A stretch of 64,000 bases of DNA from positions 62,001 through 126,000 of the forward strand of contig JAADJZ010000008.1 in NCBI GenBank assembly GCA_011032825.1, written 5' to 3'. Source of the stretch: Massariosphaeria phaeospora (Eukaryota > Ascomycota > Dothideomycetes > Pleosporales). The notes under the pieces were generated by a model. That model made no database searches, had not been told where the DNA came from, and saw only the letters and a list, made by a program, of their open reading frames with translations. The position numbers and the translations under genes are program-made. Shown here piece after piece: positions 21,883 through 34,000 of this stretch; within the stretch, counting starts at the first letter, position 1; each line of letters begins with the position of its first letter.

Positions 21883-23053
21883 GCTCCCAAACAGTCACTA
21901 CTACGCCTACGGTACTACCCAATTCACTGCTACGCCCCGACTGCTTATATAAGCCGTACTACTGGCCATACTGTTGCAGTAGTACGGGCTGTTGGCCACG
22001 CTGCTATTGAGCTTCGAAAGCTTGAGCGTATAGTGGAGGATTTCGACGTCGAATCACGCTCAATGAGCTAGGAAACTCTTGCGTACGAATCAGGGCTTGA
22101 CGTCAGTAAGGATACCATAAGAAGAGCTATAGGGACTTTCAATTATCATAAGTGTTTAGCCTGTAGGAAAGGCTAGGTTAATAAAGTTACTGCAGAGAGG
22201 CGTAGAGAGTACGCTGAGGTTATGTACGAGCGCTATTTACACAAAAAGGACTGGCACTATGTACGATTCTCCGACGAGGTGCATATAAGCCTTGGTCCTC
22301 AAGGGCAGCTTCGAATTATCTGGAAACCTAGTCAGCGCTATTGCAACAACTGTATTTAACACAGCGCCGATCCTACAGACGTAGACAAGAAGAAACTCTA
22401 CTGTTGAGCAGCGGTAGGGTACAGATTCAAATTACTATTGATTTTCTATGAGATCAAAGGCAATACCAACGGCAAGATGACCTAGAAGGACTACATCAAC
22501 TAGATACTCGAACTAGTAGTGAAACTATGGATAAACTACCAAGAAGACTTTGTATTAGAAGAGGATAGAGACTTTGGCTATGGCCCTGGCCATAGTAATA
22601 TTGTCAAAGACTAGAAGCGTAACAATGGCCTAAAATCTTACTTCAACTGCTTATCGTTACTTAACCTTGCGCCTATTGAAAACGCCTGGGGTCCTATAAA
22701 GCAATACGTACGCCGATACTCTTACTAGAATGTAAAGACTACAAAGGAGCTTACAGTAGAGGGCTAAAATAGTGTAAAACAAGAATATATTAATAAGCAG
22801 GTAGAGAGTATGCCTAAAAGGTTGCTTAATGTAAAGGACGCTGGCGGCGCTATGACTAGGTAGTGAGCCTTCTACAGGACCTCAACACTAGAAAAATCTC
22901 TGTATACGATTTCTACTAGTACTGTAAAGCCTCACGCAAAATATTAACTTATTTAGGTGCTGCGTTGTCTGTATACGCTCCTATTTTGTGTGGTGTTGAA
23001 GACTCGGGTGCACTTCGGCTGATCTGAGTTCGGCTTATTTTGCTACCCGCGTG

Positions 23054-23330
23054 GTGGGGTATCCGTGTGGGTGGATTTCTGGCGTTGATCTGTAGACCCG
23101 GTGTTACGGAACCTCGGCAGCTTCCCCGCGCTCGGCTACGCTAGCGTAGCTTAGCGCCCTCCGCACCTCGTGTACACTGAGAGTTCTCTCTCGCATCTAC
23201 GCTCTCCTTAGCTCTGAATCCTCGTATATAGGTAACCAACCTCTCCATTGATGCCTCATAATACAACGCTCCGATTGGGACAGCGCCTTTACATCGGCTC
23301 ACCCAGCCGCCCACTGAGAAGCTCGAACGG
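23054..23330. other. Unassigned DNA right of the Tc1-like element
   Basis: No gene or recognisable feature. Contains the short inverted run GGCTACGCTAGCGTAGC near 23134. Confidence 0.5.
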
Positions 23331-23600
23331 GCGTCTGCACCCCGCAAAACCTTGCGCGATGACGACGCCAGAGATCTCGAAAAGTCCTGCAAAACAGGCA
23401 CCCCCAACGTCCTTCCAATAGGCACCGGTAAGCCCTACGCGACGACGCTTCGCAGATCCATCGAAGCTCTACATTAGTAGGCACCACGCAAAATCTTGCG
23501 CGACGACGCCTCAAGTCCTATGAAACAGTCACCTCGGCAACCCTTGCGCGACCACGCCAGGCACCGCAAAGGTTCTTCGAAACGGGCACCTCGGCACGGC
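23331..23600. repeat. Degenerate tandem repeat around GCGCGACGACGCC
   Basis: A loosely repeated phrase of the form GGCACC..GCAAAA(T/C)CTTGCGCGACGACGCC recurs near 23340, 23430, 23485 and 23545, with unequal spacing. It is too diverged to define a unit length by eye. No coding potential is supported. Confidence 0.5.
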
Positions 23601-25247
23601 AACACCTCAAAATCCACCGTTGTCTCGCTCCGATATCATCAAAGCACTCAAATTCACTGGCTCGCCGTGGTTTTCTTGCAGCTTCGATGGCGTGGAAATC
23701 TCTTACAGCTTCAATCGTCAACATGGCCCCTCGGTATACACCTGAGTGAGCGCTCCTGTTTTGACTCCCTACAATCCACGATAAAACCTTTACAGCAACT
23801 CGCTACTCACGAAGCTCTGGCTCCCGGTCATCTCCGTGCACAGCTCTCAAGCGCTCTCAGCGAGATCCAGCAACCGGCCCGCATCTCTCACGCCCACGTC
23901 AGGACTTAGCCAGCGTCCATTAAGGCCGAACTCCAGTCTCCCCAGCTTAGTAATACACGCTCATGTTTCCGTCTCTGAGATGAGTCTCCATGTACCCCAC
24001 GGCCCCAATCTCGCACGGCCCAACAATCCTCCGCTCCCGCCCTACATTGGCCGCCTCTACAATTCGTTTGCGCGCCCTGCTAACGTCGCTACTGAATTAC
24101 ACACTCTAGGTCTCAATTCATGCCAGAGCTCGCTCTTTACACGTCGCGACTCGCTCGTTACACAATCCGAACGCTACATCGTCGTCCGCATCGCGACCGA
24201 TCGAATCCACAGCCTACACCCATGCAAACTCTCTCTACTCCAATGACGCTGGCGACTCAGAGACCAAATTTGATGACCCTCAATCCGGCCCTGAAGTCAG
24301 CTTTTACGAGTCCGCGTTCTCGCGCTCAGATTTCTGGCTCTTGCCCTCTCTGTCACTTGCTCTCTCTCGAAGGTGACGACCTCTAGCGCTTCGGCGAGAC
24401 CTCAACCACACGCTCTCTCTCGATCACCAATTCCGCTCATTACTTCGCCACCTGCCCTGTTCAACGATGAATCGGTACATCGAGCTCTAGAGATTCGACG
24501 AAGACCGCATCGCAGAAGCACGACGCTATTTCTCGAAAGCCAGCATGATAGATCCCCACCTGTTTTCAGGCGCCTCTCAGCGATGTTTTGCAAGCTCGAC
24601 CCTGCTCTGAGATTTCAAGCTCGACAGTATGGACTGCACCGCTGAATTGAAGAAGCTGTTTGACGTCTTGTGGTACGCGTCGATCCTCTCCACCTCCAAT
24701 CTTCCTTAATCGTAATCTCTCCACCGCACTCCTAATCCCCAACCGCCAAACCGCCGACAATGGCCGATGACTTCTGGTAGGTGACACTGTACCGGAAGAT
24801 CGTCCCCTGTGCTCGGTCGGCCGATCGTATTACCAAAGAGGCCGCAACTGCCACGATTCTGACCCCCATCACCCATCATGACTCTACTTACGGGAAGCCG
24901 CGTCTTTCTCAAAACATGTGCACCTGCAGCAACTATCCAGGGGAAAGAAGCCGCTTCTTCTTCGAAACATCTGTAAGGAGCATGTCTCACATCCGCTATC
25001 CCCACAGCGCTCAACGGCGCAAGGGCTCATCTCTTTTGGCCTGCTCAGACAAGTTGCTTATTACACTCATTCTATGCCGACAACTTCGACCAACGGGCAC
25101 TCCGCCGGATAGCCCTGCATCAAGTCGCCGGACTGCTCCCTGCTTATCCTCACAACCCCAGGATGGAATGCATAGCGCGCTCCCATTGTGCCATCCGGCG
25201 CGCGTGTCAGTAGGCTGAGGCAGTCTTTTTGAGATTTCTCGCTATCG
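23601..25247. other. Unassigned normal-composition DNA
   Basis: Open frames up to about 145 codons occur on both strands, but none shows a domain, splice structure or coherent composition. Confidence 0.5.
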
Positions 25248-25379
25248 GTGGAATTTCTCCGAACCACTGCGGCAAGAGGAAGCTGTTTCGTCCTACCGCT
25301 ATAGTCACGTTTCTAACAATTATCACCGGCAGTGGAATTTTCCGAATCACTGCAGCAAGAGAAAGCTGCTTCGTCCTTC
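25248..25379. repeat. 48-bp direct repeat, two diverged copies 84 bp apart
   Basis: Copies at 25248-25295 and 25332-25379 share GTGGAATTT..TCCGAA.CACTGC and end AAGCTG.TTCGTCC. They differ mainly by transitions. Confidence 0.75.
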
Positions 25380-27193
25380 CACCATCGAGCCAGTATTCTC
25401 GTAAACCCAAGCGCCAGCGGCAGCTCTCTTTCCCACATTGCGATCGAGCAGCGTTGGGATCAAGACCCAGCACGAGGTTCCTTCACTGACTCTTAGATTC
25501 TCCGGTGTCTGCTTCATAGCGCACCGGTGCAATGGACGCTCTCGCGACATACATAGCTGAGGGATGACACGCTTCCCGCCCACAATCCTATCACCCTGAC
25601 GGGTCCCGGCCGAACCGATATTTCGCGCGTCATGGGGTCGTGAGCAGCAAGTGGACCGGCGAAATTGTTTGCGAACTCTGCCACTACCCGTAAGTTCCGA
25701 GTGCGGCTAGAGACCAGCGCCACTAGAATAAGGCCAGCCACCATTCAGTCAGGGTGGCGTCCTATGATACCTGATGAAACAGAACCCCGGACATTCCTTT
25801 ATAGGTAAAGGTGCGCGTGCATCGGAGCGATACGGAGCCGGGCAGTGGCAAAATGCTACATTCGCGCGGTCACGATGCCCTTAGCGTCAATACAGAATCT
25901 AAAAACCCCTAACCGTTGTTTCGATTGGTGCACAATCTTCGCGACTAGCTCGCCATTCCTTCGACAGGCCTGCTACCCCAGCCTTCTGGGCGTGGGTACA
26001 CATTTCCAGCACTGTGCTTAGCAAAGTTCCTCATGTGGATTACCTCATAGGACCTCCTGGTTTGTGCTTAGGCTTTTCTTCCGGCATGCGTACCTTCAGA
26101 TCAGTCGGAGTTCGACGCAATGGAGAGAGCAGCTTGAACAAAAGACTACACTAAGCGACCCGCCGTCTTCCTTCCACCCCCGTCGCCACTATCATCTGCA
26201 GACTCTGGTCTAGACACTACTTAATTGTTGCCGCGCGGCTTGGGTTGTTAAGTGCCCATAATGGCGGATCACTCCGTCAGAAGCACGGAGCGCATTAGGG
26301 TGAGAGAAGAAACAACCGAGAGAACGACCGCGAGGCAAGTTACCATACTGCGAGTCGATACATTCACGGCATTGGCGGCATTTAGGTTTCAGAAAATTGA
26401 CTTGGACCTGGAGCAGTGCTTGACGTCGGCCTCGGGAATATTTCAAGGTACATCCGGGGGAGACGAAGGAACAAAAAATTCGTCAGGAATTGACGTTTTT
26501 CAGTCTCAAAATTAGGGCTCGGCGTTCTCTAGTCTGAGGGTCACGAAGATCATGGGTAGATCCAGTTTTCTTCACACGATGCCCATGCCTGCACCATCAC
26601 GCAAATGGCGCAATGTCGACAGCACACTAGCATTGCTCGGGTTGTCTTTCTGTCTAATACCATCGGACTCGAACAAGTTGGCCGTTGTCTTCTCTTGCAA
26701 GTCCTGAGAACGAATGAGGCTCGCAGCGACATCCCAGGGAGGGCGCACTCTCTCTCCATTCATACCCGCGCACAAGCTACGCCATTTTCCACGAAATGCG
26801 GCACTCGAAAAGTTCGAATACACAGCTCAGACAGTCGCTTCATCGATCATTTCCTCAACGTGTTTCATGAAAAGCAACCAAATAGCCAGGTAAGATTACG
26901 TGTCGTGAAGGCCATCAAACAGGTTATCAAGGAGCCACTCTGGAATAGATCGCATCTGCAGAGTTCCTTCTAAAGTCCCTTTTCTATTCATGTAGCTCGT
27001 TTTGGATGAGCACTTGCTTCCTGGTCTGCGACGAGCTTATTGCTAACACCGCACTTCCAGAAGCGCAACTCCTTGCACCCTTATCAGGCGCCTTCTGCTT
27101 TTGATCTTTCCCATTTCAAGCCTCTACGAGCCGGCCAAGCGTGCCTCATTCGTCCACACATGCTGCTAACTTAAAGATGATTACCTATTTCGT
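25380..27193. other. Unassigned normal-composition DNA
   Basis: No gene, RNA or transposon end recognised on either strand. Confidence 0.5.
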
Positions 27194-27270
27194 ATGAAGC
27201 GGGCATGAAGCGGGTGTGAAGCGGGCATGAAGCGGGTGTGAAGCGGGCTTGAAGCGGGCTTGAAGCGCAG
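27194..27270. repeat. 11-bp minisatellite, seven units
   Basis: Unit ATGAAGCGGGC with A/G and C/T variants at the ends, tandemly repeated seven times. It is open in one frame but carries no other sign of coding. Confidence 0.9.
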
Positions 27271-28985
27271 GCCAAAAAGCGCGAACTCAGATGGGCGACG
27301 CCAACGCTATCTGAGCTTTTTATCTCCACTAATTTTCTTGTCCAAGTCTTTCTCCTGGGTCGAAACTTCAGTTCTCATACCAGTTCGGTGTGCCTCGATT
27401 CGGTCAGAACTGCCGTTCCCTATCAGGAACCAAGGACTAGCCCGCTCCGAAACAATAACCCTCTCTCTCGTTATCCACTCAACACGTTATCAGGATTACG
27501 AAGCTTCGTAGTCATGTCTCTACGGATACAGATCTTTCGATGCCTTGCCGACGTTTCCATAAGCAATCAAGCTTCTGGTTGTCTCTTAGCAGAAGCTAGA
27601 TCTCGTCTATCACGTCGTCGTCGACCAAGACCAAGACCTTGTACGCGGATATAGCGGGCCTTGGGATTAGGATTGGAGACATTACGAACACCATCCTGGC
27701 GTGCATCAGGTCCTCATTTTCACGCGAGATTACAGGCGGCGCGGCAGCGCCATCTCATAATCGGGCCTGATGAATGTCGTTGATCACCACGCCACTTGGC
27801 CGGCATGCGATTCGCAGAATCTGATTTCTGTAACCGCCCTCGAGCGGTTACGAAGGTAGCTAGTTCAAAAGTCGTCTGCGATCACCTTGGAAGCCTTGCT
27901 TGTCCTGTTTGGCACTAAGCCTTCCTGGATCTAGGTGGTAACACGCGCTAGTGATGGCGAGACCAATCTCGTCTTGTCGATCCACCATTCGCTATACGCC
28001 AGCTGGTCGCTTGGTTGTATCTAAGATGAAATCTTTATGGTTTACATTGATATGCGAACCATGTACAGGACTCGTACAGTTATCTTCGCTCACCTTGCAA
28101 AGTATCCTATTCTCCTTCACCGTGTGGAGAAGTCCGTCTTTGCTCCTGTCTTTCCTCTGGACAGACCCCGGGCTTCGAGATAGGTCAGAAACCTCCGTGA
28201 GACTGACCTCTCCTCAATGTGCTAACGCCGTCAATAGGTTGGATGTCCGCTAATGAAGTTACAATAGGAACCCAGCTTCCCGCCGTTCTCCCTAGCAACG
28301 CTTTCGTGTGAATCTTCAGGTTAGGATTGACTAGGACTTCTTGAAGTATTGCTGCTAAAGAATTAATCGTTCTGCACTAGTGTTTCCATCGTTAGGCACT
28401 TATATCCGTGTGTGATTCAACAAACTAAGTCTTGCCGCTCATGTCTTTGACAGTAGCTTACAATATATTTTCGCCATTGACAGCCGGAGTCTATGTGTGC
28501 ATCCTATTCGGCTCGAAGCGCCTGTCGCAGGTCGATTGAACGCATGGGCAACGTAAGGAAGGCACTGACGAAGATGTAGCCCAATATCACATAAAACGTT
28601 TCCGTGCAGCTCGTTCTAATAAAACCATACAGAGGCTGACAACACATTGTACTTTCTTCACTGCAAGCACATACCCATCAAGTCACGCCAATATTTCCAC
28701 TAATGGTTTCCTACATCTTCGGGCATCTTTACTGAGCACAATGGTATAGTTTCGCGAGCATCTAGACATATAGTTAAGATTGTAACACGTTTCAAAGAGA
28801 CAATTAGAAGAATAATGCTAATCTTGATATGTATTGTGTCGTCTAGCCTGGCAGCTGTAAAACAGTTGCAGAATAAGCCGAAATGAACATCGTCGAACCT
28901 ATTCCAGCTGTGGACGGCTAAAGAACAGCCATGGAGACCCCTAGGATCCGTCCCATGTTACCTCGCCCTTTTCCCAACATGCCAT
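27271..28985. other. Unassigned DNA downstream of the fusion gene
   Basis: No gene supported. From about 28300 the sequence becomes somewhat more AT-rich. It is the 3' side of the minus-strand fusion gene, and no clear polyadenylation signal was chosen. Confidence 0.5.
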
Positions 28986-28988
28986 GTA

Positions 28989-30245
28989 TCAACACATGCG
29001 CATGAATTCTAAGATCCAGGTAGCACTATCCTTAGGTGGCAGGCCAGTCGTGTTGAGGACAAGATGTCTCCGACCTACATAATTCTGCACTTGCTCTGGT
29101 AAATCTTTTGGATCACACAGCCGGTTTTCATCAAGAACCTTGTGCAGCACCGCGTCATCGCGTAACTTGGTCTTGCCATCAGCATACCTCATTGGATTAC
29201 TGAAGCGGCTGATGTGCTCATCACGGTCGCAGACGACATCAACCAGATAGAATGGCACATTGCTCTTCTGCGCGATTTCGATGTGCTCAATAAGAACTGC
29301 GATACCTTCATGATTGCCGGCAAGACAGCCAGTCATGATGATTTGCAGCTTGGGTTTTTTTGCCAATTGCTTTACGAGTCCCTCGAAGGCGACCTGGCGA
29401 AGGCCTGCGCGCAGTGATTGGTGGGCGTTTCCGCGCCCTGGAGCGATAGCTTCGGCGGGGTCGATAAGGAGGTGGTTGTCCACAAGGCGGGTGGTTTCGC
29501 GAGGGAATTTCGACTGCAGCGTTCGCGCAATGGTGAGCTTGCCAACCCCGGGAAACCCATTGAGCACGATGACACCGCCACGTTCCATCTCTTCAGACAT
29601 TTTGCCGACTTCTTGAGCGCCTGCGATGACTTCCGGGTGAACCTTGTCTGTGGTTTGATCCCAGATTTCCTTGAGGTGATTTACGACCTCAGGGCGTTCC
29701 TTGTACCCGAGGTATTCTTCGCCAGACCGTTTGCCATCTGTGCGTGCGTGCGTGACAAACTTTTCGGCACTGTCCACGCCTTGACCCACACCTTTGATTA
29801 ACTCAATCAATGTAGTATTTGCTCGCTCGCGTAGCCTCGGCAAAACTGGCAGTGAACCCCCTGGACGTATAGTTGGAACAGTCAGTACGTTGAAGATCAG
29901 GCGATAGAGCATCTCGTCGGAACGGAGATAATTTTCTGGCTTGATGATAGGAGCAATTTCGCCATCAACAACACGGATGCCTGCACCCCAAGCGCCCCTA
30001 CCGGCCTCGCACAAAGAGATGAGCTGTTTCCGCTCGAAGGAAACTTCTGCATCGATGACAATACCCTCTTCAACTATAATCTCCCTGTAGCTCTTCTCAA
30101 ACGCATAGCGGTGTTTAAGGGTAATAGTAAAGCTATCCTCTACGAAGACCATTATGTCGACATTAGAAAGCAACCTATTGCTCGAGCTTATACTAGAGCC
30201 ATATACGACTGCTTGATATTCGGCATCCCCAAAGAAAGTCTGCAT
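28989..30245 (-). CDS. Intact 418-codon C-terminal frame of the fusion gene
   Basis: The longest intact frame in the window, from ATG 30243-30245 to the stop at 28989. It contains the nucleotidyltransferase and P-loop kinase domains but begins inside the ancestral protein. Residue numbers here: G-S-S 16-18, S-N-V-D 27-30, D65, Walker A 230-238 (the usual Ser/Thr after GK is Leu followed by Thr, which is common in this kinase-like family), L-V-D-N-H 254-258, T-G-C-L 305-308, L-N-T-T-G-L 397-402. The first metal-binding Asp of the transferase is Asn28, so transfer activity is doubtful; the kinase motifs look sound. It may still be expressed from an internal start, but no promoter was recognised. 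Confidence 0.7.
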   Translation of the reverse strand: MQTFFGDAEYQAVVYGSSISSSNRLLSNVDIMVFVEDSFTITLKHRYAFEKSYREIIVEEGIVIDAEVSFERKQLISLCEAGRGAWGAGIRVVDGEIAPIIKPENYLRSDEMLYRLIFNVLTVPTIRPGGSLPVLPRLRERANTTLIELIKGVGQGVDSAEKFVTHARTDGKRSGEEYLGYKERPEVVNHLKEIWDQTTDKVHPEVIAGAQEVGKMSEEMERGGVIVLNGFPGVGKLTIARTLQSKFPRETTRLVDNHLLIDPAEAIAPGRGNAHQSLRAGLRQVAFEGLVKQLAKKPKLQIIMTGCLAGNHEGIAVLIEHIEIAQKSNVPFYLVDVVCDRDEHISRFSNPMRYADGKTKLRDDAVLHKVLDENRLCDPKDLPEQVQNYVGRRHLVLNTTGLPPKDSATWILEFMRMC

Positions 30246-31048
30246 GAAAGCTTCGAGTTTTTTCCCAACAGGTAGGTTAATAATGTTGACCGCTTTGTTA
30301 AGAATGTAGAACTGGAGGTCTTTTATATATTAGTTTCCAATTTTAATCACTGTATCGAGCAGCTTGTTTACATGCTCGAGAGTAGTTAGAGAGTTGCCGT
30401 TTATAGTGCGCAGAACATATACCTGCTGTTAATTATTTCAAAAAGGATTCGAGCACTTCTTTAGATTGAAACTGTGGCAATATCCATCTCTAGTCTCAGC
30501 AATGTTCTTCTTGATAAAGATATTAATGTTGTTGATTTTCTCCATGTCCGCCGCAGAAAGAGGAGAGCTTAATCTAGCTACTGCACGCTGACAGTTCGCA
30601 GGCACATAGGCGAACATGCATAAGTTGATGTCAGTTTCGTTGAGCAAAACCAAGTCGGGTTTGTTACGAATAGCTTGCTGGATTTGAGCAGTAAGCTGTA
30701 GGCGACTGTCGATTAGCTTCTCTATCTCGTTCTAGCCGAACATTCAGATAGTCGCCTACAGCTTCAAAGCGTCAAATGCTTTCGAGCCGATGAAAGAGGT
30801 AACCTAGCTGAGTAACCATTAGGTCTTCAATATAAGATCCGAATTAGTAGAGATGTTCGAAAGAGACTTTGAGTTCTTGAACAATACAAAGGAGCATGTG
30901 TTTGGTATTCAAAGAACCTTGTAAAGGTCGATAGTAACCGAGTTAGCTATCTCGATTCCTTTGATCTTGTAGCGATACGTACGGAAGAAAGCAAGCTAAC
31001 TACTGTAACAAGCGTTAACATGAAACTAGACGTTCTTTTGGTTGAGAA

Positions 31049-34000
31049 CAGACTTGTCAACAATCCGTCCAATCCAATTCGGGTCCCCGGATTGAATGGA
31101 TTGACAAGAAATCTCTTCTAGATTAGATTGAATAGATTGTTTAGAGATTTAGGAAGTGAACGGATTGATAGATTAGATAGATTAATTAGTAAGCTAACTA
31201 TTGGTAAATTGCCTAATATATTCGTCGATTTTATGGATAGTAATATCGTACGTGTTCGTAGGTTTGTAAGGCGTTTTAAAGCGCTTAATTCTAAGGCGTT
31301 TCCAGAATCAAAGGCTTTGTAAAGCGGATAGTAAATCTAGCCTCATATTAAGTCTCTGTACGCTTAAAAGATTAGCCAATTCACTAAAAGTCCTCTTACA
31401 ATCGGCTGCTAAGGCTAGAATACTCAATATATTTATAGCAAACTGCGCCAAAACAAGGTATTAATGCTTTTTTGACAACTGTTAGGCAATTAGCAGCTAA
31501 GCAAGCTTGTAAGCTAAATCAATTAGTTTCTTCGCGCTCTAGAGCTTATACTCGTTAGTAATTTTCTTCGCAATTTTCGCCTCTTTTATAGAGGCTAGCA
31601 TAAACTTAGTATAGTTAACGGCGTAGTTAAAACGTTGCTACTTAGCAAGCAGCAGCGTAGCTGAATTAGCAGCAGCGATTTTAGATGCTAGCTTAGCGCT
31701 TGCTTAAAGTAATTGAAAGCTTTTGTTGTTTGCTTCTAGCTACTTCTTGCGAGAATAAAAGCTATCTACGTTATCGTATTCGGCGAGTACTCGCTAGGCA
31801 GTATTAATAAAGTTTTTGTACGCTAGGTAAAAGCGTAGAGCATAGTAATACGCCGAAGCGTTTTTAAATTTAGCGTAGTATTTTTCTAGCTTACTAATAG
31901 CGAGATTGAGGTTTGTTTTAACGTAATCTTTAAGCGCGTTAGAATCGTTGTAATCTACTACTTCTACGCGATTCTGTTGAGCTTGTAGCGTAGCGAAAAG
32001 CTACTTAAACGTAGAGATAACTTCTCAAATCGCGCCGTAGCAACTAGCCTTGCTTCGACTTTCGAGCTAGCTAGTCGCTTCTTTAAAAAGCTTAAGCAAC
32101 TTGATATACTTAGTAATAGTAGCTTAATTTTTGCTAGTAAGCTCTTTTTTACGTATATACAGGCGTAGCTAGCTAGCTTTCAAAAAGCAAGCTTTTGCTC
32201 GAGATTGCTATCGGTTTGCGAAGCAGTTGCTTTTGCTAATTTTGTAGCTTATATAATCGTCTAGAGGTACTTTAAAGTTAACGGCGCGCTTAAACGTATT
32301 GTAGTAAAAGTTCTAGCGAGTTTTAACTAGCTTTTTGAGTTCTTTTAGCGTAAAGTTCGTAAGATTTAGCGACGTTGCTTTATCTCGCTAGTATTTTTTC
32401 AAAAGCTCGCGCGCTTGCGGCGTATAGATTGAAGCAATAACATCAAACAGTACGCCTAGCAGGCTAGCTTTGCGCTACTCGTTTATGTACTATTTCTCTA
32501 CTTAGAGCGAGTTAGCAAGTGCTGCGCAAGAAATAGTAGCAAAAAAGAAAAAAGCAATACGTACTACTAAATTCTTTTGCGAGTTCTTAAACGCGTTGCG
32601 ATTCTAGCTAAAAATAACGTTTTAGGTAGCGAGATTAAGTATATAGCAGCTGCAGCGCAATTTTCGATAGCTTAAGTTAAAGCTGTACTTTTCTGCTAGC
32701 TCGTTAATAGTAGTATTGTTGTTTGTTGCGTTATTAAGCACAAAGTAACCTAAAGCTTTTTTTTGTATATAAAACTAGTAGAAAGTTGAGCTAACAATTG
32801 CTACAATATTTAAACTAAAGTAGTTGCCTAATAGCGTTAGTAGGCTAAAAAAGTAATTTACTTGTTTACTTACTACGTTTAAGTAGTATACGTAGATTTT
32901 AGTAATAGCGCGTTTGCTGCTATATAAAGTCTAGTTGTTAAAGAATACGTGTATAGCGGATTTAACTACTTTTATATAGCTTACGACAGCGAGTAGGTAT
33001 GCGTTGTATTTATCTATAATATGCAACTAAAAAGTGTTGTAGCTACTCTACAAAACGCGCTTAGCGAGCGAATTAGCAGCTTTAATTATATTTTAAAAAG
33101 CAAGCACTTCTACAACGCGCAAAGCTTAGTTATTAGCAGCTACCTACTTAATAAGCGCTTGCTAAAAAGCGAGCGCCGAAAAAGTATTAGCAACAGCGTT
33201 TGCTACTTTTTAACTTATATCAACGCTTTGTCGCTGTAGAGCAGAAATAATAGATACTTTTTTTTTAAACTAAATTAAGCTATTTTTGCTAACTTCGTAG
33301 CTAGGTTGCTGCGCTTCGAGGTGCTAATAGATAGCAAAAGTTAAAGTTACTACTTTAAACAGCTCGTTTTGCTTGTGTATATAGTAGTATTTGCATAGCT
33401 AATACAGCGCTTTATGCTTGCAATAGTATACGCGCTAGCTGTATTAAAAAATCTAGCTTGTTAAAGCACGTTTAGTAGCGTATTAAAGCTTTTGTAAATA
33501 AAGTACGCGCAACTAAACAAAGCTTTTATAGTTTTTATTATCGTTAGCGAAAGTAGAAATAGCAAGAGAATTGAGATTAAGTAGCGCGTTAGATGTTAAC
33601 TGTGCATTAGTTGCTTAGTACGAGAAAGCTACGCTAGCAGCGTTTTGCGTAGACTAAAAGTTAAAAACTTATCTAAATACTTTATTAAGCTGCTAATTCA
33701 TCTGCGAGATTAGTTTAAGCGAAAAATTGCAATAAACATACGTACTTTCGTAGGTGTAAGCAAACGTAGTAAGTGCGCATTAATCTTAGCGCGTCGAAAA
33801 TCTTAGGTTGCGAGATATTTCGAGGCAGCGTAATCGATTTTCCGAAGCAGCTAGGCCTAATACGGCTAGTTAAGCGAAAGCAAGAAAGTAATTTTACAGA
33901 ATTCAAACTAGAAAGTATATTATATTTTATATTTTTACGCTTCTGCTAGCTATTAACACTTAGAATCTTAAAAGACTTTTGTACGCAAAACAATTAATTT

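Larger units (their letters stand above)
18843..22003 (-). mobile_element. hAT-I transposon, copy 2, full length
   Basis: A 3161-base element with ends CAGCGTGGCCAGCAGTCCG at 18843 and its near-complement at 22003. Both sides carry the perfect 8-bp duplication CTATTGAG (18835-18842 and 22004-22011), the hallmark of hAT insertion. Near both ends are repeated GTAGTACGG/CCGTACTAC motifs. The outer parts (18843-19600 and 21150-22003) keep normal composition, while 19600-21100 shows patchy RIP. Confidence 0.93.
18564..22863 (+). pseudogene. Tc1-like transposase, interrupted and RIP-inactivated
   Basis: The frame runs from ATG 18564 to 18842 and resumes at 22012, ending TAG 22861-22863. Without the 3169 inserted bases the length is 1131, exactly 377 codons. 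An N-terminal helix-turn-helix region is followed by F-S-D-E near 22270 (first catalytic Asp), L-E-E-D-R-D near 22560, and A-P-I-E-N-A-W near 22680 (catalytic Glu). This layout is typical of a Tc1/mariner group common in filamentous ascomycetes. In-frame TAG and TGA codons replace Trp or Gln at several places. Confidence 0.82.
18453..23053 (+). mobile_element. Tc1-like DNA transposon, split by hAT-I copy 2
   Basis: Inverted ends CACGCGGGTAGCAAAATAAG (18453) and its complement (ending 23053) match over about 30 bases. Without the nested hAT and one target copy the element is about 1432 bases, normal for Tc1/mariner. If the duplication is TA, the element proper is 18463-23043 and CACGCGGG lies outside on both sides; if CACGCGGG belongs to the repeat, the flanks carry GTGGG on both sides. 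Both readings are given because the sequence does not decide. Confidence 0.82.

Noticed and set aside
30693..30764. An 18-base inverted repeat with a 36-base loop, first taken for a rearrangement breakpoint.
   Set aside because: The minus-strand decarboxylase frame reads through both arms without loss, so it is internal coding sequence; the repeat is probably chance.
30740..31050. A plus-strand protein-like frame running into the hAT-II left end.
   Set aside because: The minus strand of the same interval carries clear decarboxylase motifs (V-T-I-D-L-Y-K, F-D-A-L-K-L), so the plus frame is a shadow.
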